A DNA stretch of 64,000 nt from Trichoplusia ni (taxonomy: Eukaryota > Arthropoda > Insecta > Lepidoptera > Noctuidae), in contig NC_039502.1 in NCBI RefSeq assembly GCF_003590095.1, positions 2,914,001 through 2,978,000 on the forward strand. The letters are read 5' to 3'. Under the pieces are notes generated by a model. That model saw only the letters and a list, made by a program, of their open reading frames with translations. It was not told the origin of the DNA and searched no databases. The position numbers were made by a program, and so were the translations under genes. Shown one piece after another: positions 49,531 through 60,485 of the stretch; position 1 is the first letter of the stretch; every line of letters starts with the position of its first letter.

Positions 49531-49920
49531 ATACACCGTGATTTTTTAGTCGTCTTACAAAAGCAGCCCCGTTCATGTATCCAATGACTAGAACACGTTC
49601 ATAATAAAAAAAAAATAGGTTTTTATGAGATTTAAATAAATTTAAAATGCAATTTTTATTCAATATTATGATGCAATTCGTAGTTTTTTTGAAATACAGT
49701 TCTGTTGCGAGCGCGGTCCGAGCCTTGTAACAATGGTGAGGGGCGCGGGCGGCGGCGTTTTTATCATTTTTAAGAGTATATTTCAGATTTCTCTTGTTTA
49801 ATTTTTCTTCGTACTTATTATATTAGTTGATGATAAAAAAAAAATCGCGCCTAAGGGTATTTTACGTCGGATACATGAACTGGGCTACTTTTGTAAGACG
49901 ACTAAAAAATCACCGTGTAT
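49531..49920 (+). mobile_element. MITE with about 52-bp terminal inverted repeats, long copy
   Basis: Left ATACACCGTGATTTTTTAGT, CGTCTTACAAAAGCAGCCCC, GTTCATGTATCC. The complement of the right end reads ATACACGGTGATTTTTTAGT, CGTCTTACAAAAGTAGCCCA, GTTCATGTATCC, with only a few differences over 52 bp. TA flanks both sides. The left half is co-linear with the 7.1-kb copy. The right half holds about 140 bp absent there, including GAGGGGCGCGGGCGGCGGCG and an A10 run. No transposase frame is present. Confidence 0.85.
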
Positions 49921-50014
49921 TTATGTTATCATAAGTTAAGATGTAAGCGTGTTTAGCACTTTCATTCTTCGTTAAAAATGAACCGCACAAATGCTTGTCA
50001 CAACACGCTTAGTA

Positions 50015-50110
50015 TGTTAGCCTAGTGGCTAAACGACTATTCGTACAGTCAGAGGAAGCAAGCTTGCAGATATACTACTTCGGGGCTCAAGCAACAGGGA
50101 CTCATTCATA
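50015..50110 (+). repeat. Possible tRNA-derived SINE fragment
   Basis: GTTAGCCTAGTGGCTAAACG matches a Pol III A box (TRGYNNARNGG) followed by CAGTCAGAGG. A weak B-box-like GGGGCTCAAGCAAC lies about 60 bp downstream. The spacing suits a tRNA-related SINE head, but the B box is poor and no second copy is in this window. It does not fold into a credible tRNA gene. Confidence 0.35.
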
Positions 50111-51570
50111 ATTCTCATTTGAAAACCATGTATGCGAGCAATAAATCCTTTTAAGCAACCTTCCTAACGTAAGAGCTCTACCAACCCCAGCCCAGATACA
50201 AGAGGCTAACATTTCACAAACACATCTGCATTCTCCAAATATAAGCTCGAAACCGCTCAATTCATGTCAGTAAATATAACTCGAGCGCTGTAGAATTCAA
50301 TCAAAATCGTGAATGTTATAACACACACTTACGTACGATTGTAGTAGGATTCATCTGTAGGATTCAGTTTGAATCCTCGTGCTAGGAAGCCAGCCATCAT
50401 GTATTTATGCATGCATGTGCGCTTGTGTATGTGCCGTGAGCTTCCAATCTGCCGTCTGCATCCGTTCATTCATGAAGTCTCGAAACTAACTTGGAATAAT
50501 ACTGTTGACTTGTATACTTGTGTATGTTTAAATGTAAGTAACTTAATTAGAGTTCATTGATTTTCATTGGTTGCTTTAAAGGGCATCTTTAATAGCAGAC
50601 CTTTTTGGTTAGACAATGTTAAATTGCATCAGCAAAAACAAATAGATAAAATGACATATAATTTCGTCTCGTGACTTGGACTTGTCAGTTAAGCAATTCA
50701 ATCAGCTTTATCGATGGAGATATAAAACATATCTACAGGCTTAATTGTGAACTAAAATGCAAAAGGAAGTAGGTACAAAAAAAAAAAGCCATTGATGAAA
50801 AAAAAACTGCTTCAAACACTCCTTCAACTTTCAAAATAAACTTAATATGGTAAATTGAATGGTAATCTTCATTTTTATTTAAATTGCTACCTTCCTGACA
50901 TTGCAGTAATTCTCTTTGTAAAAAACTGGCATCTTCACAAGGTTGACGTTGAAAGACAAACATGTCTTGCCGCTAGTTTTGTCTGTTTGTACATTCAACA
51001 CGAATCTGCACTCATCATTTCAAGCCATTGCCTTTATCATATCCCTACTACGATTTCTCGACAGCACATTGAAACAAAAATATACACGGACAAATTTATC
51101 ATTATTAGCCTCTGCTGTTATCTGTATACTGGTAGTAAATAAATAAAAAAAAACTCAACTTCGCACGAAATTTAAGAAGTCTTCTGATTTATCCAAAAAA
51201 GTCTTAAGCTGAAGACCAGACAATCCAGACATCCTCATACCAAAGGCACACATGCACTCAGCAATAAATGCTATCTCCGTCTTTAAAGTGACAAATCGGA
51301 TCGAGAATCCTGAGTAGCGTCTGCGGTACGTCTCCGTAGAGCAAACTGACTTTGCTTCAATATTCATTTGCATTCAACATTCGAGCTCTTTCTGCAACGT
51401 AAGACAATGGGACGTGCTACCTGCAGTGTCACATATGTGTGCCAAGGGAGGTTGCATATTAAGCTATGTACTGCTTCAAATGGTGGTGAAGCTTATTTTG
51501 TTTTTTTTGGACAGCGGTAATTGCCATCGATTTTCTATAAGAATAAAAATTCTGTACGCCTACCGCCTCG
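50111..51570. other. AT-rich stretch, no gene seen
   Basis: GTAGGATTCA occurs twice at 50344-50367 with an inverted GAATCCT just after. Several chance frames overlap at 50.7-51.4 kb (up to 95 codons). No domain recognised. Confidence 0.5.
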
Positions 51571-51668
51571 TCTTAATGTTTTATTTTTGCGGGTATTAAA
51601 GAGAGATGCCGCTATACAACGTGTATCGCACTGTCACGCATCCACAAAATAATAATATTACTTTAGGA
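51571..51668 (+). repeat. Palindromic hairpin repeat, copy 8
   Basis: Left arm: TCTTAATGTTTTATTTTTGC, GGGTATTAAAGAGAGATGCC, GCTATACAACG. The complement of the right arm reads TCCTAAAGTAATATTATTAT, TTTGTGGATGCGTGACAGTG, CGATACACG. Its right half is one of the best preserved in the window. Forward orientation. Confidence 0.75.
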
Positions 51669-52220
51669 AGTCCTACGAGACGCTTAAGGGTTTACAGTTG
51701 TATTTAATTAACAAGCGGTCTAATTTCGCAATTTTACTTTCTTTTTTCATCATTAACCGTGATTATAACACACGTCGAAACCGGAATTATTTAAAAAATA
51801 TTATTAAATCTATGTAAATGCATAGAAGCCTGACCATTCTGTCTACGTAAGATGATCGATTAATTAAACTCTTCTCTTAATTAAATGCAAACACAGTAGC
51901 CGGTATCAAGTTTTTGTTTCCTTTTACATATTTAGCAGAACCTTCATCCGAGAATTGCAAAAAGAATATTATGAAGAAGATTATTGAGTTTTAGGTACTC
52001 AAGGAGTAAAAACGGAAACCTATTAGGTTCCGCAGTTCTTCAGTCTGTAAAGCCGTCCATCATCTTATAGCTATAGTTTTCGCAGAGGAACTATTTCCAT
52101 TGCCACTATAACAACAAATACTAAAAAAAAAGTTTTCGGTTAAGCGACTTCTTACGATCATAATTTTGCTGACCCTCAAATTTATTACACATCCAACCGA
52201 TTTGCCTATTATTAGGCTAT
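51669..52220. other. AT-rich stretch
   Basis: Nothing recognised apart from short chance frames. Confidence 0.5.
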
Positions 52221-52266
52221 TTATAAAAACCCTCAACGTCGCGAGTCCGAGTTGCACTTGACCGTT
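52221..52266 (+). repeat. Lepidopteran repeat fragment (GTCGCGAGTC type)
   Basis: AAAAACCCTCAACGTCGCGA then GTCCGAGTTGCACTTGACCG. It matches, from memory, the 'aacgtcgcgagtc...cttggccgg' word common in Lepidoptera. It is the forward counterpart of the 1.3-kb fragment. Confidence 0.5.
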
Positions 52267-52825
52267 CATTATCTCTCGATTCCAAGAAAGCTAAACGGCT
52301 TTAGCCAGAATCTCCATCAGATTAATCGGGGTATAAATGTTAAGTCGAGCAACATAAAATATTACTGATTACAGAGAAAACATACCGAACGAAAAGGGTT
52401 GGATGCAGTTAATTAACTCAAACAAAATGGAAAGCAGTAAGCTTCTTAACAAGACTTCACAGTTGTTATCCCTTTTTACCGAAAACTCGCAAATGATACT
52501 TAATCCTTTTACGTTGAGTGGGTAACATGAGTGCGAAAGTTCACATTCGCATTGTAATGCTATTAATTATTAACACTCATTTGCGCTAATGGGACATTCG
52601 TAATAAAAACGAGCTTGGTTTTATTATGACTGCAATAAGTGCTACGTAGAGCGATATCTTAATAGAAATTCTGTCTGATGCAAGATAGAAATACATCAAT
52701 TTTTCTCTTTAACCTGCTTTAAAAATACAAAATATTTTGATAATCTTTATAGTACAGACAAAAATAGAAAACGTATATCTATAGATAAGTTGCGTGTATT
52801 TTTATTTAAATGAAACCAAAAATTA

Positions 52826-52992
52826 TCACACCCAAAACTTTTAAATGGCTCGACTGATTTTTATCAAACATGTCTAAGAACACTCGCACATAATTTACTT
52901 TTAATACAAAATAAACTAAATTAAATTCACCCATTCCGTTCAGGAGCTATGATGCCACAAACAGACAGACACGTCAAACTTATAACACGTCT
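52826..52992 (+). repeat. Lepidopteran repeat (GCCACAGACAGACAGACACG type)
   Basis: CACCCAAAACTTTTAAATGG, TCAAACATGTCTAAGAACAC, TCGCACATAATTTACTTTTA, CCGTTCAGGAGCTATGATGC, CAGACAGACACGTCAAACTT, ATAACACG. This block order is a repeat I know from many lepidopteran loci, usually ending in a 'cgtcgggggttaaaa' tail. Here the tail is cut off and the fold-back insertion begins about 40 bp later. Confidence 0.7.
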
Positions 52993-53018
52993 TTAACGTC
53001 TAGCTTCAAAAAAAAAGC

Positions 53019-53172
53019 ATAAAACCGATTGGTTTCTTAGGTTTACGCGAATGTTAGACATTGAAATGAAACGACTTTTACGGATTTTATCGCGGTTTAA
53101 TTTTTGGTTTTAGTTCCAAAATTAAACCGCGATAGAATCCGTAAAAGTCGTTTCATTTCAATAAAACCGATT
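53019..53172. mobile_element. Fold-back insertion with 12-bp target-site duplication
   Basis: ATAAAACCGATT occurs at 53019-53030 and again at 53161-53172, bracketing a 130-bp insert. From 53061 to 53161 the insert is a near-perfect palindrome centred at 53111. TTGAAATGAAACGACTTTTA, CGGATTTTATCGCGGTTTAA is mirrored by TTAAACCGCGATAGAATCCG, TAAAAGTCGTTTCATTTCAA, with one mismatch in the outer 40 bp. The unpaired left part (GGTTTCTTAGGTTTACGCGA) belongs, from memory, to a repeat word frequent in Lepidoptera. A long target duplication plus a snap-back arm suggests retroposition with an inverted second half, or a hairpin DNA element. Confidence 0.85.
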
Positions 53173-54740
53173 ATTACAGTTTTCTGCAAAACGCGAATAA
53201 TATCAGTTTAAACTTTGATTCATGGATCAGATAAGGCATGGATTGTCGAACATCGCATCGGTCGTGTCGATTGCTTGCCAAACGACATATGAAGTGAATC
53301 ACGGCGGATTGCGCTTCCGTTCGCAGTTCTAAGGACATGACATCCATCTTGAATCCATTATCCAACACGAATGCCTGCTTTGAGATTGAATCATCGTAAC
53401 AATCCTGGATTTACGACCAGTTACTTCAGTATTTTATATGAAAATCAATTTAGGTGCGCCTGTTCCACGAGGAAATTAGCTGAAAAGTGTAAAAAAACCA
53501 ACAACTCTTTTGGCCAATCGCTTATTCATGCCCTCGCCTATCAGCCCAGCTCCATAAAAACGCACACATAAACGTGTTTCAGTCCAAAAATAAAGCTACA
53601 AAAGATCAAATTAAAATAAAACACAAAAGAGGATCTAAAAACAAAATTACATTACATCAGAAAAATAATTTTATTCCACAAAGGAAACTACCCAGCTCCC
53701 TTACATGTTAACATTTCCTTCGAATTCCCTGAAAAGCGATTACCCATGTACCGCCGAACCCAAAAATGGCATACTAATAAAACTACACAACTAAGGCTCG
53801 TTCCACACTTGTTGCTACCAAACAAATGTTATCGTCCTATATTATTGCTGATTTACATTTTACTGAACGCTATTAAGCTTGGGTATTTGCATAATGGCCG
53901 CTTTACGCATATTAACGGGTGATCGCGGATTATTGAATATAATTGACATATTCGCTTGGAGATTATGTTATGCGATACGATATTTTATTGTTATGTGTGT
54001 GAGCGTTTTATGGTGGTTCGGCCGTTACCATTACAAAGCGCTTTCATGTTGTCGAGTTGTAAGAGTATGTTTTGTCCGGCTATTGCCGAGTGTACAATGA
54101 ATAAAGGAGGTTAGGTTCAAACTGGGCTAAATAATGCGGATAATTTTGGGTGTTCTAAAGAAAGAACAACTATAAACGAAGCTAGGTATGTAACAGTTGT
54201 ATTATATGGTGTTTGAGTTAAACGGTATGACTATTTGTATTTATGACTAGCCACTTCATTATCACTGCAAGGCAAAGACTTCCTTTCCCATCGTTCATTC
54301 ATCCCGGTCTATAGCTAACAGAGGCCAGTTTTTTGCGAGAAAAAAACGATTAATATATAGTCCCACAATCTCCTTCTGTTCCTGTGTTTCCCACTTGATC
54401 ATCTTTAAAGAAAAAAATACACCAATATTCATCATATATACCTACTCAGTATTTTCACAAAGCCGTGAGACAACAATCGCTTGTAGATTCAGATCATCAA
54501 GCTACGGAACCTCTCATTGTTCCCGATGGACTAAGTTCAAGTAACGTCGCGAACTTCCGGGGTCATCGCGGAGCGGCTTGAGGGCCATTCGCCACTCACT
54601 GCAGTGCGGAGTCTGTCTTGAGCACACTAGTGATACAGTTTTATAAGTCGCTAAGGAACGTTCTGCTGTTAAAAGATTGGATTTAATGTGGTGTTAAAGT
54701 ATGATTCATTTTGATTTGTTTGTAGATCTTTCGGTCTATA
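53173..54740. other. AT-rich stretch with one GC-richer block
   Basis: 54535-54630 is GC-richer (CGCGAACTTCCGGGGTCATC, GCGGAGCGGCTTGAGGGCC) and lacks a known repeat. It could be a non-coding exon or regulatory block but there is no direct support. Frames of up to 73 codons are chance. Confidence 0.4.
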
Positions 54741-55016
54741 TCTATACTCTATACAAATATCTACATATATACAGCTGAAGAGTTTGTTTGTTTGTTTGAA
54801 CGCGCTAATCTCAGGAACTACTGGTCCAAATTGAACAATTCTTTTTGTGTTGAATAGACCATTCATCGAGGAAGGTTTTAGGCATTAAACCATCACGCTG
54901 CGACTAATAGGAGCGAAGATACAATGGAAAATGTGAAAAAAACAGGGCAGGTATACACTCATAATCATAACTTATATCTTCTACCCACGGGGACGAAGTC
55001 GCGGGCAACAGCTAGT
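54741..55016 (-). repeat. Lepidopteran 250-bp interspersed repeat, copy 3 (inverted)
   Basis: On the reverse strand it begins ACTAGCTGTTGCCCGCGACT, keeps CTTCGTCCCCGTGGGTAGAA and the CTCTTCAGC block, and runs to a TATA-rich tail near 54741. It is closest to the 2.2-kb copy, with long identical words, so these two appear younger than the 42.8-kb copy. Confidence 0.85.
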
Positions 55017-58000
55017 CGGTATATAAATGTGAATCACATTTTTAGTACTATTTCTGAGCAAATGTAACCGACTAATTTTTTACTACTGTAAACATATATT
55101 TTGTAGTTCCAATAGTCATTTTTTATTCGATTTAGTAATTTGATATTTTAAGTGCTGCATGTCGTTTTACAATTTCTTGCTAGGTTGTATCACATATGCA
55201 ATATAGTGTTGCTTAAATGTATCCTTTGAAAAGCTAACTAAAAAAATATTAATTATGTAGAGAAACAAGGAACTCTAGGTGTAAAATGTTGCAAAACAAA
55301 CTAATAAATTCAAAACTAGCCATTGAAACTATGCATTAAAATCCAGGCAGAATAACTAGCTTGCCAGTGTTGTAATTAAAAAAAACAAGCTAACATAATA
55401 ACTCGGGCGGGAACGAGTATCAACGACAATGTAAATCTAGAGCGCGTGGTCATGAATATTTTCATAATTCTGACCGAAATATAGAGGGATGCATACATTT
55501 TGTTTTAATAAGTACTTACAGTACTTGCGTACATAAACATATTTGAATACGTCGAAACCTCATTAGGAAACGTGGAAAACACCTAAGAAGCGAGTCCTAC
55601 TGCATCAAAAGAGTCTAGGCACAGCATTGAGATAAGTTCTGATTTTTAAAACAGTTGAATTTTAATCTAGGATTAGGTATTCTCCACAAAAGTGTATGTG
55701 CATTCACAATTTCTCCATACACAAGTACAAACTTACACTATGTTATAAGTTCATATGAAGAAAATACACATTTTCTATCTCATGATTACGCTAGGGAATA
55801 CAGTGGAGATACACTGACAACTTTCTTATTCCTCAGAAACTCGAAAAAAGATAAGATAAAAGGCCTTGCGGACATAAAATGCAGATAAGATTTCCTTGAA
55901 TGCGAAGTTGAGTTGGCTTGGTTGGTATTTTGGGTAAAGCAAGGACGAGAGGAAAACAGGTGTTTCCATGTTTCCTCTATCACAGATTATAACTAGTATT
56001 CTCACTACAATTTTCTGGGACAAACATACGATACGAAAATTTGCGATGTGTATTTTAGAAAGAAAAAAAAAGCAGCCATTTTGTAACTGGAAATCAAACT
56101 ATTGTCCACCCTTATTTATTTACTCAGACGAGTCTAATAGAAAACTCGCATTAAATAAAATGGGAGTCGAATACTGTTAGTTTTATTTTCGCCATTTCCT
56201 TGTCGTAATTCGGGCATATTCCGGCCCTCGACACATCATCCCTTCGAAATAGGGAATATATCATGTCGGTCACGTCTCATGGTCAAACAGGGCCAAGTCG
56301 TAAAACTGTTTACGGTTTTCTCTCACTTCCCTTCAGAGCCGATTCAGGCATATAAAATAAATGGCAATAGCCTCCGTATAGCTTCGAACTTATTTTGTGT
56401 CAATATCTGTTGACATTAATGCGTACATTAATGGCTTGATGTTTCATTAACATTCTTAATACATATTCATTTTATGAATAACGGTTAGGATAGCGAACTT
56501 GTATAGATAATACTATGTGATTGTATTTTCCATGGCTTATATGTACTATGTCTTCAAAGTTTAACAAAAGATAGATTGATTGATATAAGCAACATAAAAG
56601 ACGCAATAGTAATGAATGTTCCTATTGATAGTGTTAATGGTGTTTTCAAGTATCATACCTCATTTAAAAATATCTATGTAAATATAATAGTGTCAATTGA
56701 TAATTATAAATAGAAACAAAATGGCTAATTGTATCCCACAGCTGCATTTTAATCTTCCGCAAACAATATTTTATTCTTTACATTTAAGCTAGCCCATTTA
56801 AATCAGCTGACAAGGGTAATCGCTTCAGACATTAAGAGTCCAGCGAAACAATCTCAAGAATAATGGAAAAGTACGAACTCATAAGAAAAGTGTCAAACCG
56901 AGAAAGAGTTTCTTGATACTTTCAAAGTATTTAATGAGTTTTAAATTATGAAAGATATTTCCAACAATATTTTGACATTGAAGAGACAGAAACTATATTA
57001 TTTAGAGTTAGAATAAATTAAAAGTAAACACGGCTAATGGAAAGGCAAGATTCTTAGTAATGTAAGTAGTATTATTTCATACACATCGAGAAAAGTCTTA
57101 AATTACATCTTAATGACATAATTGTTCAATAAGTCGCTTTAAGGACCACTTCGTTCGTTTCTTCCGTTTTTGTGTGTAACTATATTTAGTCAACAAAAAC
57201 AAACCAGTGAACACTGCCAAGCAAGTAATTCCCTTCACCAAAACCCCTGTATTCACGCCACCGTCACACATTACTTAGACTTAAGCGCCTAAATCTGGCT
57301 CCATTCCACATTAGGGCGGTTTAATCAAAGGTTTTAATTTCCCGAGCGGTTGTCGTCGCGCTGGCAGGACAGACAGGTAGCGACAGGTTGACATCTCGTT
57401 GGGGTCGGACTGGGAAATGGGACAACAAGAATGAATATCGTGGAATCCGAAAGTAGCTTTATGGGCTTATATCTCATAGGAACTACTGGTACACTTGCGC
57501 AGAAAATACTTGACACTCGTGTGCCGGTTTTCGGTGCTAATTGGGTTGGCGCTGAATGTACCTAACTACCTACCGGTGAATCCACATTTGATTTTTGTAT
57601 GCCTACCTGGGATTTGGATTTCGTTTTCGTATTGTTTGACTTGGTTCTGAAATTCTTTTGTTATTTTTTATTGTTTTTTGGCTTCGACGACGGAAAAGGT
57701 TTTTGTAAAAGGTAGGCATGGTATTTGTTTGTGTATAACCATGAAATAAAGAGCAGACTTTATGAGAGGAAATGCTATTCTTGAAGTTACTTTTTGTAAC
57801 TTACCAGTTACTCTGGCGTGTAAGTAATTTGTGAACGCGAAAATAAAGTATAAATATTTTTTTCGTTTATTTCCAATCTTAACTGATGTTACAAGTGATG
57901 TAACTTTGTTTGTTACAGTTTCAGGCGAAAAATATTTAACTGATCGTCATAAAACTTTTCACATATGTTCTTAGACCATATGGATTAGAGGTAACATAAA

Positions 58001-58640
58001 GTTGGATTTGAATGAAATAAAAAAAAAACAGGATTATGCTTTACAGCGATAAAATGGTGGGAATTAAACTTTCTTGCTACAGTTATATTATACTTAACCA
58101 AGCAAGAATTGCAAATTACTATTAGAAGTTTTTCCAAAGAACATGTTATGAACAGGCATCCCTTTAATACCAGCTTAAATAAAAATCAAACACTTAATAG
58201 TTTGATTACTTTGAAACACCCCATAATTTCACTTGTCTAACTTTAGACATAAAAACCAGTGTTATATGTAATTTCATTGTCTTTAATGGTGAACCTACCG
58301 ACACCTTTTACGAGGCAATCTTTTGTTCAACGGCTGTTTTACACCGCACAATTTATATGCTGATCCGAGCATAAAACAAAAGCTATAGTCTTATTAGTGA
58401 AGCTTCTCATGTCTGTTCACCAGTTCTTGCAAAGAGATTTGATTGTTTGTCAGTCAGATTTTTCTTTTCTTAGTATCTCAAACTCGAGTTTAGAGAGAAA
58501 ATCCGACCAATGCATAGTTATAACAAAAGTACATTCTGCATTACTCTAAGGGCCTTCTTGCTGGTAATTTTAACCAATACCTACTCCACAAGTCATTGCT
58601 AAAAATGGTATTGACACTTAACACTAGTGGTAAATTAACA
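55017..58640. other. AT-rich stretch, no gene seen
   Basis: No recognisable exon, RNA gene or repeat family in 3.6 kb. 57340-57420 is GC-richer (TTGTCGTCGCGCTGGCAGGA) but has no motif I can name. Confidence 0.5.
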
Positions 58641-58662
58641 CTAGCCCGTTGCCCGCGACTTT
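58641..58662 (+). repeat. Head-only scrap of the 250-bp lepidopteran repeat
   Basis: CTAGCCCGTTGCCCGCGACT matches the first 20 bases of the family, after which similarity stops. A short remnant. Confidence 0.5.
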
Positions 58663-59142
58663 AAATTGGTAAAACAATTTATAGTCTGTTCAGTTCCCTC
58701 TCAATCGTCACCAACAGATGCATTAATCCTCAAAAAAGATAGCATGGAATATACTAGAAAGAGTATTTTATTTATATATTAACCAGGAGTAAAAGCAAAG
58801 CACTCAAAAACATTATAAAAAATATCTTCCCATATCTCCTCATCTTTTTTGTAAAATGTTACTTTTTGAGGTAAACCACGGCGGATTACTAAGTACCTAC
58901 ATTAAAAAAACAATAACGGAACGAATACGGGGAACGCATAACAAACAATTGTCTCGATGGAAAACCGATCGCAAAACAAGAGCCACTCGCATTCAGGTAG
59001 CCGAAAATAACCCATAAGTACCTGTACCGAACCCCTTATGGTGAAATCAGCACGTATTTTTATCCCCAAAAGCTTTTGTACAGATTCTTTTATTCCCCAT
59101 GTAAGTTACATTTCACACACGGAGGAGCTACCAACCTCTTTG
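58663..59142. other. AT-rich stretch
   Basis: Nothing recognised. Confidence 0.5.
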
Positions 59143-59209
59143 GGCGTAGAAGTGTGACAGCACTACAAGGCGTAGAGCGGTGTTGCTTCTGCATCACTAC
59201 TACAATAGG
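59143..59209 (-). repeat. Palindromic hairpin repeat, copy 9
   Basis: Read on the reverse strand: GCAGAAGCAACACCGCTCTA, CGCCTTGTAGTGCTGTCACA, CTTCTACG. The core CGCTCTACGCC/TGTAGTGCTGTCAC keeps the arm-specific differences of the family. The outer AAGTAAT ends are eroded. Confidence 0.6.
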
Positions 59210-60169
59210 TGAAATTAAAAGGTTTTAAGGCAGTTAAGGCTTTTAAGGCAATTAAAAGGTGTTAGTGGGTATTTTGATAGTCCTGAAGAATAGGTATACT
59301 GAAAACGGACGGATTGTAGCAAACGAAAATGACCAATGACGTCACATGGTTGACAGAATTTCAGTTTAAATTTGGAACGAAAAATAAAGTAACACTAATT
59401 ATAAAACTCTCGATTGTTTGTGAGGTTATACGTTTTGCTTCCATTTTGAGACACCTTTCACTCCGTAAACATGTTTTATTTACTCTTCCTGACGGTTTTA
59501 GATTCGACGTGTAAGCACAACTCACATGGACTTTTCCGGACACGTAAACCTGAATGCCAACGGCAACTGTCATCGTACTGTTCCGGCTTTCGAACGTCCA
59601 GTCCGGTTTTATCCGGTTTTTATTGTCATCGTGATGGGCTAACCTATTGACCTTTATACCCCTCTTTGATATAACCTTGATATCGTAATGCTTTTGCAAG
59701 CATTTATATAAATAAGGACAGTGATTGCGGTATTTTTAATATTGGTGGGTATAACGGAATTTCAGATATGATGTCGCTTTATAAATAATATATACCTAGT
59801 CACTTAACGTTTTTAAAATAGGAATGGAATAAAATGATTTCGTTTTAAGATCGTACTTACCTTTTTCTTGTAGCATTTTTACCACCAGATACTTCCATTT
59901 TATAATTGTCATTTTTGAAAATCGAACCTTCCAAAAGCTACGTTTAAGAAGGAATAATTAATTAAACGATTTTTTTTTTAAAGTGTGCTTATGTTATTCT
60001 GCCGACAAGAATTATTTAAATTGACAGCCTATCATTTCGGACAGGGCGTTTTACAGTGACAGAGCTGCCAATATTTCTGAGAACTGTCTATGAAAGCAAA
60101 AACCGTTTCTTTGTAAAACAGTTTCTTGGTATCTATTAACTTACAAAGTAAATAGGTTTGGTTGGGTTA
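59210..60169. other. AT-rich stretch
   Basis: A perfect TGACGTCA is at 59337-59344. AAGGTTTTAAGGCAGTTAAGG at 59219-59239 is followed by related AAGGCAATTAAAAGG words (short imperfect direct repeats). A 112-codon reverse frame (59361-59699) has no recognisable domain. No gene seen. Confidence 0.5.
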
Positions 60170-60183
60170 GGTTAGGTTAGTAT

Positions 60184-60348
60184 GGTAGCGCAGAGTCGTG
60201 GGACGCGGTGGTGTCCTTCTGCGAGGACGTGATGTCGCAGAAGGAAGCTGCGGAGCGGGAGAGGGAGATCTCGACTCCCTTCCCCGGCCGCAGAAAGCGC
60301 ACCGGGCGTAGGAGGAGGGCGGACAACGCCCTCTTCCAGCCCCCATGA
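60184..60348 (+). pseudogene. ORF2 C-terminal remnant of R1-clade retrotransposon
   Basis: Continuous forward frame to TGA at 60346-60348. The peptide runs ESWDAVVSFCEDVMSQKEAA, then ERERE, then a basic RRKRTGRRRR stretch and ends DNALFQPP. The W-x-x-V-x-x-F-C-E-x-V-M-x-x-K-E-x-A-E-R pattern is what I know from the extreme C-termini of lepidopteran R1-clade reverse-transcriptase proteins. Endonuclease, polymerase and zinc-knuckle parts are missing through 5' truncation, so it is dead. The 136-codon frame on the opposite strand is an antisense shadow of this GC-rich insert. Confidence 0.85.
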
Positions 60349-60447
60349 ATGGGTCCAGGGGCGCGGGACTCGGGGAAGCCCCCCGCCCCCTATTCCATGG
60401 ACCCGAGGCGGAGGCGCGAGCGAGTGTCGGCGCGCGCCTCTGAGGCG

Positions 60448-60485
60448 GTGCACGGGGTAGGCAAACACCTCACTACCCCGTGCAC
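60448..60485 (+). other. Stem-loop in retrotransposon 3' UTR
   Basis: GTGCACGGGGTAG (60448-60460) pairs perfectly with CTACCCCGTGCAC (60473-60485) around a 12-base loop. GCCTC/GAGGC pairs extend the stem across a bulge on the left side. Non-LTR elements commonly use 3' UTR structure for recognition by their own reverse transcriptase, so a role in that is plausible but inferred. Confidence 0.7.

Noticed and set aside
52628..52665. Possible extra core of the palindrome family (GCTACGTAGAGCGATATCTT)
   Set aside because: Only about 20 bp resemble the core and neither outer arm is present.
58021..58031. A-rich run as a retroelement tail
   Set aside because: No upstream element sequence or target duplication could be recognised.
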